Of a stretch of DNA of 10,305 bases, positions 4,957 through 10,305 are shown in pieces. Within the stretch, counting starts at the first letter, position 1; each line of letters starts with the position of its first letter. The notes under the pieces are model-generated. The model was given only the letters and a program-made list of their open reading frames with translations. It was not told the origin of the DNA and did no database searches. Origin of the DNA: Halovenus sp. (lineage in GTDB: Archaea; Halobacteriota; Halobacteria; Halobacteriales; Haloarculaceae); the NCBI GenBank assembly GCA_003551945.1, contig PUNZ01000080.1:1-10305 (forward strand), in the 5' to 3' direction. The position numbers and the translations under genes are program-made.

Positions 4957-6707
4957 AGTATCAACCCGACGAGCAGACAGGCGATGAGCGCGAACAGCCG
5001 GTAACTGACACTTGGTTTGATACCGGTTGTCCCTGCCACGCCTGACGCATAGGCTCGGTATAGGGGCTCAACTTGTCGTGGAAGGAGCGTCGCAACCGCA
5101 TCCACTGGCTGATAGACGACCCCTGCAACGCGTGTTCGGACAGCTAACTCCCTAACAGCTATCCACTCGAACCCTGCTGCAATAGCGTAGACTGTACGCC
5201 TCGTTGCCCCGAACACGAATGGGTCGCGGATGGTGTCAATATCGCGGCCGCCGTTGAGACTGTCCAGCAGTGGTCTTCCTGCGAAGAACAGAACACCACC
5301 AATGGCAAACAGCATCACTTTCTCCTGAATGTGTCGCCGTGAGTACGGGGTCGTTGACCACTGCTCGCTTGCCGGAAGAAGTTCAAAAAAGGCCCCATAA
5401 AAGACGCCAAGCGCGATGCAGACCGCTGCAACAGGAACCATCGCCAGACCGTGGACAACCGAGGTGTCTTTCAATGAGTTGCCTGGCCCTCGAAACCCGG
5501 CGAGATAGCCAAATTTGATGAAGGAGATAACGGTTCCGACAGCACCGATAAGGAGTAACCACCGGAGCGGACCATACCCTCCTTCGAGTGCGGCATCGAG
5601 GACCATCCCCTTGCTGACGAAGCCATTCGTTCCCGGGACAGCGGTAATCGATGCAGCGGCAATCAGAAACGCACCAGTTAGCAGCGGCGTCCTGAGCGAC
5701 AACCGTTCGCTTTTGTCGAGTGATGCCGTCCCGGCCCGGATAATGATGACTCCGGCGACCATGAAGAGCAAGCCTTTGAATAACACGTTGTTGAACAAGT
5801 GAGCAAACGCGCCAGCGATTCCCAGCGATGAGCCGATACCGATGCCGGCGAGTATGTATCCCACCTGGGCCTGAATGTGATAGGCGAGGAGACGGCGGGC
5901 GTCTTTTTGTGCAAGTGCGAATGCTGCACCCATGATAGCCATTGCCCCGCCAATATAGGCCAGCGCGATATTTCCCTCGGGGAAGGCTCTGAATGCAGCG
6001 TATGCTGCTAATTTCGTCGTGTAGGCAGAGAGAACGACGGAGACGCCGACGTGCGGACTGGCGTATGTCTGGGGTAACCAGACGTGAAAGCCAATTAACG
6101 CAGCGTTAATGGTAATACCGAATCCCGTGATAACGGCCGGGATGCCGCTGGTGATACCACCGGAAAACGCCAGCCCTTCGGGGGTCAATCCACCTGCGAC
6201 GAGATGTAACCCAATGCCGGCGGCAAAGAACGCTCCGCCAATCGCATGAACGAGTGCATACCGAAAGCCGATTCGCACTGCCTTGCCACCGTGAAACCAG
6301 ACCAAGAGCGTGCTCGCAATTGCCATGAGTTCCCAGGCGATGAGCAGACTCAGCCAGTCTCCGGCAAAGACACCCCAGACTGCCGCACCGATATAGACCA
6401 GTGCAACGGTGGTGTGATACCACTGTCCCCCAGTCCCGTAGAGGTAGGTCAAAGCAACGATTCCGAACGCGGCAAACGCAAGACCAGCAACGCGTGAGGC
6501 GGGGTCGACCGACACCGGAATCAACATAAAGTCGAGAAATGTCCACTGTCCCGTCGTTCCAGTCGGGATAGTGAGCGCCCACACAGCAACTGCCGCACAC
6601 GCACTCGCTCCTGCTGTTGTGACAGCGCCACGGTTCCGAGTCAATCCGGCCAGCGCAGCAAGGAAAATGAGCAGTGCAGGAGGGGTTCCGGCCAGTAATT
6701 CGCTCAT
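4938..6707 (-). CDS. Proton-conducting membrane transporter subunit, MrpA/MrpD-NuoL-like, with C-terminal extension
   Basis: This 589-residue membrane protein is the middle gene, overlapping both neighbours by four bases. The antiporter core (about 1-440) shows WELMAIAS with the TM5 Glu126, GFHVWLPQTYASP (206-218), a TM8 segment with Lys232, RRLLAYHIQAQVGYILAG (271-288), HLFNNVLFKG with His303 and Lys311, and GTNGFVSKG with TM12 Lys366. Glu126, Lys232 and Lys366 are key ion-path residues of the family. The TM7 Lys, seven residues before the conserved His, is Asn201 here. After the core comes a stretch of about 140 residues: an amphipathic, partly charged region (about 450-560) and a final hydrophobic segment (570-587). 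This recalls the long C-termini of NuoL/MrpA-type proteins, but I cannot match it to a specific family. GAGGTG (6713-6718) lies five bases before the ATG and supports the start. Confidence 0.87.
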   Translation of the reverse strand: MSELLAGTPPALLIFLAALAGLTRNRGAVTTAGASACAAVAVWALTIPTGTTGQWTFLDFMLIPVSVDPASRVAGLAFAAFGIVALTYLYGTGGQWYHTTVALVYIGAAVWGVFAGDWLSLLIAWELMAIASTLLVWFHGGKAVRIGFRYALVHAIGGAFFAAGIGLHLVAGGLTPEGLAFSGGITSGIPAVITGFGITINAALIGFHVWLPQTYASPHVGVSVVLSAYTTKLAAYAAFRAFPEGNIALAYIGGAMAIMGAAFALAQKDARRLLAYHIQAQVGYILAGIGIGSSLGIAGAFAHLFNNVLFKGLLFMVAGVIIIRAGTASLDKSERLSLRTPLLTGAFLIAAASITAVPGTNGFVSKGMVLDAALEGGYGPLRWLLLIGAVGTVISFIKFGYLAGFRGPGNSLKDTSVVHGLAMVPVAAVCIALGVFYGAFFELLPASEQWSTTPYSRRHIQEKVMLFAIGGVLFFAGRPLLDSLNGGRDIDTIRDPFVFGATRRTVYAIAAGFEWIAVRELAVRTRVAGVVYQPVDAVATLLPRQVEPLYRAYASGVAGTTGIKPSVSYRLFALIACLLVGLILGVSFQ

Positions 6708-6718
6708 TCGAACACCTC
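6704..6718 (-). promoter_or_regulatory. ATGA stop-start overlap with Shine-Dalgarno (first to second antiporter gene)
   Basis: The first subunit's TGA overlaps the second's ATG as ATGA (6704-6707). GAGGTG (6713-6718 on the minus strand) sits five bases before the ATG. The same arrangement recurs at the next junction, implying similar translation levels for all three subunits. Confidence 0.75.
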
Positions 6719-8377
6719 GCCGACGCTGGCTTCAGCGGCTTGCTTCGCAAGGTCGAACAGCGCTAGTTCTCCTGGGAGGATACCGAATGTGATGATGAGC
6801 ACGCCGAGTAGGATGAGTGACCCCAGTAGCGTGGGCGATTCTTTGTACAGAGTATATGACGAATCAGTTGGTCCAGCCTGTGGCCTCTCAGTTTCTGTTT
6901 CGTGTTGATTAAAAGCACCTGCTCGCTTGTCAGTCGTCCCGTCATCTGCAGTCGCTGGTGGGCTTTCATCGGTTTCGTCGTCCTGTGCTTTCGCTCGCCC
7001 GCCGAGTGGTCCGTCGATAAGCGGCTTTGGGTCCGCTGTTTCCGGCGTTTCGAAAAAGGCAGCATAGACGATAGGCCAGAAGTAAGCGACGTTCAGTGCG
7101 CCGGAGAGGACGAACACGAGCGGGACAGCCCAGTGAATCTCTGCGCTTCCGACCAACAAATACCACTTGCTGACAAATCCAGCAAACAATGGCAGCCCAG
7201 CAAGTGAACACGCACCGACGGCAAAGGCTCCCATCGTCACGGGATACTGTCGTCCGATACCTGCAATTTCGGAAACCTTCTTGTGACCGGTTTCGATCGT
7301 CACGACCCCAACACAGAAAAACAGCGCCAGTTTCGTAATCCCGTGCGCCCCGATGTGAACGAGTCCACCAGCCACTGCCGCGGGTGTGAGCAACGCAACT
7401 CCAAAGACGACATACGAGAGATGGGCAATTGTCGAATATGCGAGTCGGCGTTTCAAATCGTCCTGCTTGAGCGCGAGGAGACTCCCAATGATAATAGTTG
7501 AGCCAGCGACCATGGCCAGTGGGACAGCTACACCCATTGTTGCCGTTGCATCCGGGCCAAACACCTCTAGCACAGTGCGGGCGATACCGAAAACTCCCGA
7601 CTTCACGACGACTACTGCATGGAGAACACCGGAGACGGTGGGGGGTGCAACCATTGCTTTCGGCAACCATGCATGAAACGGCATCACCGCACCCTTTACG
7701 GCAAACCCAGCGAGCAAACTCCCTAGTGCCACATATGCTGCGAGTGACCGGTCAGTCGCTATCTCGGCTAGTTCTGGAATTCCACCTGGAACGAACGTCA
7801 CTGTGCCGGCAAGCGCATAGATAATAACCGTCCCACCGACAACGAGCGTTCCGCCTCCGATGACATACCAGACGTATTCCACACCGACTTTTCTCGCACG
7901 CTCACTGCCATAATGGGCAACAAGTGGGTACGTTCCGATAGTTGTGAGCTCATAAAAAACGACCAGCACCAACAGGTTAGACGCAAAGGCAACACCCAGT
8001 CCAGAGCCGATGCTGAGCCAGAGTGCAGCAAGATACCGGGTACGGTGGGTTAGCCCATCGCCCGCTGTAAAGCCGATATTATACGTGACCGTCACAATCC
8101 AGAGACCACTGACTGTGAGTGCAAATAGTAAGCCGAGCGGATCAGCCTGAAAACTAAGCTCAACCGTGCCAACCAACGTTCCGAGGTTTGTTGTCGGGGT
8201 CTGTCCCTGCTGTACCGGTTGGATAAGGCTCGCAACAATTCCAAACAGCAGGACTGCTGCCCCAACACTCACTGCGTGTCGAAGCCGTGGCCATCTCCGA
8301 AACAGAACAACAACAATAATCATCACAAAAGCAAGCGAAATCGCAAGGAGCGGCCGCACAGAGTGAATTTCAGTCAT
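6704..8377 (-). CDS. Proton-conducting membrane transporter subunit, MrpD/NuoM-like, with full ion-path charges and an acidic loop
   Basis: This 557-residue membrane protein is the first gene of the operon. All family charges are present: TM5 Glu143 in FYELTTIGTY, TM7 Lys228 in VKGAVMPFHAWLP (227-239), His253 and Lys259 in TM8, His345 and Lys349 in HIGAHGITKL, and TM12 Lys404 in FAGFVSKWY. This makes it the best candidate for an active Na+/H+ antiporter or proton pump subunit. Between the penultimate and last membrane segments lies a hydrophilic stretch of roughly 65 residues (about 445-512), rich in Asp, Glu, Thr, Pro and Gln, with no counterpart in the other two proteins. With the usual 14-segment topology it would be cytoplasmic. 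The gene overlaps the next by ATGA. Two SD-like elements precede the ATG: GGTGAA (8383-8388) and GGAGGT (8390-8395). Mrp subunit D is the best label. Confidence 0.88.
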   Translation of the reverse strand: MTEIHSVRPLLAISLAFVMIIVVVLFRRWPRLRHAVSVGAAVLLFGIVASLIQPVQQGQTPTTNLGTLVGTVELSFQADPLGLLFALTVSGLWIVTVTYNIGFTAGDGLTHRTRYLAALWLSIGSGLGVAFASNLLVLVVFYELTTIGTYPLVAHYGSERARKVGVEYVWYVIGGGTLVVGGTVIIYALAGTVTFVPGGIPELAEIATDRSLAAYVALGSLLAGFAVKGAVMPFHAWLPKAMVAPPTVSGVLHAVVVVKSGVFGIARTVLEVFGPDATATMGVAVPLAMVAGSTIIIGSLLALKQDDLKRRLAYSTIAHLSYVVFGVALLTPAAVAGGLVHIGAHGITKLALFFCVGVVTIETGHKKVSEIAGIGRQYPVTMGAFAVGACSLAGLPLFAGFVSKWYLLVGSAEIHWAVPLVFVLSGALNVAYFWPIVYAAFFETPETADPKPLIDGPLGGRAKAQDDETDESPPATADDGTTDKRAGAFNQHETETERPQAGPTDSSYTLYKESPTLLGSLILLGVLIITFGILPGELALFDLAKQAAEASVGEVFE

Positions 8378-8564
8378 CTGTGTTCACCGACCTCCGTTTT
8401 CGGTTGATTTCTGCGTCCAAATCCCGAAAGCACAACCGCTGTTCTGCATATGAGAGTAGATTGTTTTTGCGTGGCGAGGCGACCAATAGTATCCGTGTTT
8501 GTGGGTTGTTGCTACCTGAACCCATTGATTTCCTGAGAGTAACTCACAGTATCGAATCAACGCG
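8378..8564 (-). promoter_or_regulatory. Leader and presumed promoter region of the antiporter operon
   Basis: This 187-base gap separates the MOSC gene stop from the operon's first ATG, on the same strand. Near the ATG are GGTGAA (8383-8388) and GGAGGT (8390-8395). I see no convincing TATA box; CATATG (8448-8453) and ATACTATT (8487-8494, minus strand) are the most AT-rich spots. Short open frames on the plus strand here lack any recognisable features. A promoter is inferred from the gap size, since the upstream gene is functionally unrelated. Confidence 0.35.
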
Positions 8565-9503
8565 CTAGTCTAGTGGGCTGTCACGTACTGGTTCGACTGT
8601 GACGTTTTCTCTGACGGAGATGGTCTGGCCGACCGATTCTGCTGGAACATGGGTATTAACCATCACTCGAAAGAGGTGGTCGAATCGGTCTGCATCAGTC
8701 CACGCGGGTTTTGTTTCCCGCCGTCGCTCGATGAAACGCTCTCGAAACCGGGTTGTCTCGGCTCCGGTATCCGGGTTGCGTGCTGGAACGACACAGCGCT
8801 GGCATGGATGCACACCGAGTATTTCGATACCGTCAATCTGAAACGGGACGACCGTCCCGGTGTCGGCTACTAGACAGTCCTCCCAGAACGGTGGTACTCC
8901 GCTAATTTCAATGTTAGCTCGAAACCGGCGACGGGCGGAGTCCACCGACCAGTCAAACCAAGTAGCAATTTCGCGCAGTGTCGCAGTTGAGATAACCGTT
9001 GGCCCGTACCGTGTTCTATCATCGTGGTGTCCGTCACCATCCCAGTGGAGGCTGACGCGCCTGTCGAAATATTCACTGAGCCAGTCATTCAGTGGCTCGT
9101 GAACAACCTGTTGAGTGCTGCTCGATGTGGTTTTTCGACCGTCATACAGCTCGAATCTGCGTTTGGTATCAGGCTCCGTTCGGTCCCAGAGTGTTACAGC
9201 CGGTCCTCCCTCGCTCCGCGGGTGATAACGTGAACCGAGCCGGTGTATCGCTCTTGTTTTCTTCCCGTTGACGTAGGTTCCAGTTCCTGACACGTCAGCA
9301 GTTTTTGGGTCATAGGGTACCTCGGCTGGTTGGTCGAGTATTGCCCACTCTCTGTCGCCTTCGAAGGCACCGGCAGCGACGAGCGTCGTCTCAGTGCATT
9401 TTTCTGGGTCGAGCGATTTGAGTGGAAATCGCTGGAGTCGTGTTACTGTTGGATTGGCCTCCGAAATGACGGTTACGTCGTGCTTTCCATACCAGTGGCC
9501 CAT
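8565..9503 (-). CDS. MOSC domain protein with N-terminal MOSC beta-barrel
   Basis: The 312-residue protein starts with the MOSC N-terminal beta-barrel signature PTVTRLQRFPLKSLDP (18-33). The MOSC domain follows, with YGPTVISTATLREIA (166-180), RFRANIEISG (193-202) and GVHPCQRCVVPARNPDTG (230-247). The Cys-x-x-Pro-x-x-x-(D/N)P-x-TG element, with Cys237, matches the cysteine that coordinates molybdenum cofactor in mARC/YcbX-type proteins; a second Cys234 makes a CxxC. Family members bind sulfurated or oxidised Mo-cofactor and reduce N-hydroxylated compounds or move sulfur. The substrate and electron donor here are unknown, and no ferredoxin domain is fused. The frame extends upstream to a GTG at 9566, but the ATG at 9503 is preferred because GGTGAT directly precedes it and the conserved domain starts shortly after. 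It is divergent from the lipoprotein gene. Confidence 0.87.
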   Translation of the reverse strand: MGHWYGKHDVTVISEANPTVTRLQRFPLKSLDPEKCTETTLVAAGAFEGDREWAILDQPAEVPYDPKTADVSGTGTYVNGKKTRAIHRLGSRYHPRSEGGPAVTLWDRTEPDTKRRFELYDGRKTTSSSTQQVVHEPLNDWLSEYFDRRVSLHWDGDGHHDDRTRYGPTVISTATLREIATWFDWSVDSARRRFRANIEISGVPPFWEDCLVADTGTVVPFQIDGIEILGVHPCQRCVVPARNPDTGAETTRFRERFIERRRETKPAWTDADRFDHLFRVMVNTHVPAESVGQTISVRENVTVEPVRDSPLD

Positions 9504-9630
9504 ATCACCTACTGGGTCAGTTGGCACAAAATCGTGTGGGTATTGACACCAGTTCCGAACTCCCACATTCTTACTGATAGGATGAATATAATCGAAGTTT
9601 ACTTATCACTAAATGTGGATGTTCGAACTG
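9504..9630. promoter_or_regulatory. Divergent promoter region between the MOSC and lipoprotein genes
   Basis: The gap holds two TATA-like elements. AATATAAT (9585-9592) is nearly symmetric and reads as ATTATATT on the minus strand, so it could serve both genes. TTTACTTA (9598-9605) lies about 30 bases before the ATG at 9631 and would give an almost leaderless lipoprotein transcript. On the minus strand, initiation about 25 bases past 9588 would fall near 9563, giving the MOSC mRNA a roughly 60-base leader with GGTGAT (9504-9509) just before its ATG. Promoter calls are by eye. Confidence 0.4.
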
Positions 9631-10305
9631 ATGGGATTGCGACGGCGCGAACTTATCGCTGCGGCAGCGCTTTCGTTGGGTGGATGTGTCGCCCCACAGG
9701 CCACTGGAACCACCCAATCTGAAGGAACTGATAGAGTGTATACCTGCTCGTACGATGCGACAGTTGCAGCTCTCTCTCCTGGCGAGAAACCGGAAGTCAA
9801 ATGGCGAGATGCTGGTTTTTATGGCCAGACACGGGATGTTCTTCCAGATCGGACCGGACACGTCCTCGTGACCGACGACCGGGGTCTTCACAAATTCAAA
9901 GAATATAGGAGAACGCTTGATTATCGGTGGACCTACGCCCGAATTAACGGGTCGATTCGGGGTATCGCTATCGACCGGGATAATGACTACTATGTCGGTA
10001 GTTGGTCGGCTGGGCAGGGATTTCACAAAATCTCGGAGACGGATGATGGGTTGCCAGCCCAGGAGTGGGTCTATGAATGGGAAGACGACAACGGTATGAT
10101 AACTGCCGCGGCAGACCCAGATAAAAGACTCGCGGTGGCACTCAAAAACGGTGAAGTCAATCTCATTGAAGATGACGCTGGTGAGCCGGTTCGCAAATGG
10201 GTATGGAACCCAGGAACTGGCGGCATTATGCGTGAAGTGCTGTGGGATGGTCAAGGAAGTCTCTACGTTGGCTCGGAAGACCAGTATCTGTATAAATTAT
10301 CTGTC
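9631..10305 (+). CDS. Tat-type lipoprotein with beta-propeller (PQQ/WD-like) repeats, 3' truncated
   Basis: An open frame runs from the ATG at 9631 through the window end (225 codons, no stop). The N-terminus MGLRRRELIAAAALSLGGC has a twin-arginine motif (Arg4-Arg6), a hydrophobic stretch and a lipobox LGGC with Cys19, typical of haloarchaeal Tat-exported lipoproteins anchored on the outer face of the membrane. A Thr/Gln/Ser-rich linker follows. The mature part shows recurring strand units such as HVLVTDDRGLHKF, IAIDRDNDYYVGSW, LAVALKNGEVNLIEDD and GSLYVGSEDQYLYKL, spaced about 40-45 residues apart, as in PQQ-binding or WD-like propellers. No enzymatic residues are evident, so a binding or scaffold role is an inference. 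ATGs at 9613 and 9619 are also in frame, but 9631 gives the standard signal peptide and fits the TATA element at 9598. The remaining blades lie beyond the window. Confidence 0.8.
   Translation, partial: MGLRRRELIAAAALSLGGCVAPQATGTTQSEGTDRVYTCSYDATVAALSPGEKPEVKWRDAGFYGQTRDVLPDRTGHVLVTDDRGLHKFKEYRRTLDYRWTYARINGSIRGIAIDRDNDYYVGSWSAGQGFHKISETDDGLPAQEWVYEWEDDNGMITAAADPDKRLAVALKNGEVNLIEDDAGEPVRKWVWNPGTGGIMREVLWDGQGSLYVGSEDQYLYKLSV

Noticed and set aside
6106..6750. Minus-strand open frame (214 codons) overlapping the first two antiporter genes in another frame
   Set aside because: It is Arg, Cys and Ser rich, unlike the acidic proteins of this organism, and overlaps strongly supported membrane protein frames.
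6966..7670. Minus-strand open frame (234 codons) inside the first antiporter gene
   Set aside because: Basic, Cys/Arg/Trp-rich composition and complete overlap with a supported gene mark it as a frame shadow.
3439..8377. Complex I NuoL/M/N assignment for the three membrane proteins
   Set aside because: No other nuo genes adjoin, and gene order and extensions fit MrpA/D-like proteins better; the families are homologous, so this is a preference rather than proof.
3439..8377. DabA/DabB inorganic-carbon uptake system
   Set aside because: That system pairs one antiporter-like subunit with the large zinc-binding DabA, and no DabA-like protein is present.
8380..8568. Plus-strand 62-codon open frame in the antiporter leader
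   Set aside because: No conserved motif, no Shine-Dalgarno, basic composition, and it runs into the antisense of the MOSC stop region.
9571..10254. Minus-strand open frame (227 codons) opposite the lipoprotein
   Set aside because: The plus strand has a textbook Tat lipoprotein signal and propeller repeats; the antisense frame has no motif and would clash with the divergent promoter region.
1..10305. tRNA, rRNA, CRISPR array, insertion sequence or integrase
   Set aside because: I found no cloverleaf-like sequence, no regularly spaced direct repeats, and no transposase or recombinase motifs in any supported frame.

Overview
The window looks like chromosomal DNA from a haloarchaeon (class Halobacteria). 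The soluble proteins are very acidic and rich in Asp and Glu. Shine-Dalgarno-like GGTGA and GAGGTG motifs sit before several starts. There is a Tat-type lipoprotein signal and, at the left edge, a short C-terminus that looks like a coenzyme F420 biosynthesis enzyme. Base composition by eye is near half GC, lower than in most cultured haloarchaea, so a lower-GC lineage is likely. I cannot name the genus.

Layout. Positions 1-135 hold the last 44 codons of a plus-strand gene, probably cofH. A CxxC Rdx/SelW-like small protein (205-435) follows, then an AT-rich regulatory stretch (436-560) and a universal stress protein (561-977). A perfect hairpin (983-998) separates the stress gene from a convergent minus-strand gene for a fused two-domain glyoxalase I-like protein (1000-1782). 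Divergent from that is an M42-family aminopeptidase (1931-2983), which converges on a small MaoC-like hot-dog protein on the minus strand (3004-3387).

The centre (3439-8377, minus strand) is a tight three-gene operon of large proton/cation-translocating membrane subunits of the MrpA/MrpD-NuoL/M/N family. The genes are joined by two 4-base ATGA overlaps. No small Mrp subunits (B, C, E, F, G) or Complex I hydrophilic subunits are in the window. Reading the key charged residues gives a gradient: the first protein has the full set, the second has Asn for the TM7 lysine, and the third has lost the TM5, TM7 and TM8 charges but keeps those of the second half-channel. This is the most interesting part of the window.

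To the right are a minus-strand MOSC-domain protein (8565-9503), a divergent promoter region with a two-way TATA-like element, and the 5' part of a plus-strand gene for a beta-propeller-like Tat lipoprotein (9631 to the window end).

The genes do not form one pathway. The membrane operon is probably a Na+/H+ or proton-translocating module. The glyoxalase, stress protein and CxxC protein are compatible with stress or redox housekeeping, but that link is only adjacency. No intergenic stretch exceeds 300 bases; the longest are about 125-190 bases (436-560, 1783-1930, 8378-8564, 9504-9630). I saw no tRNA, rRNA, CRISPR array, transposase or integrase.
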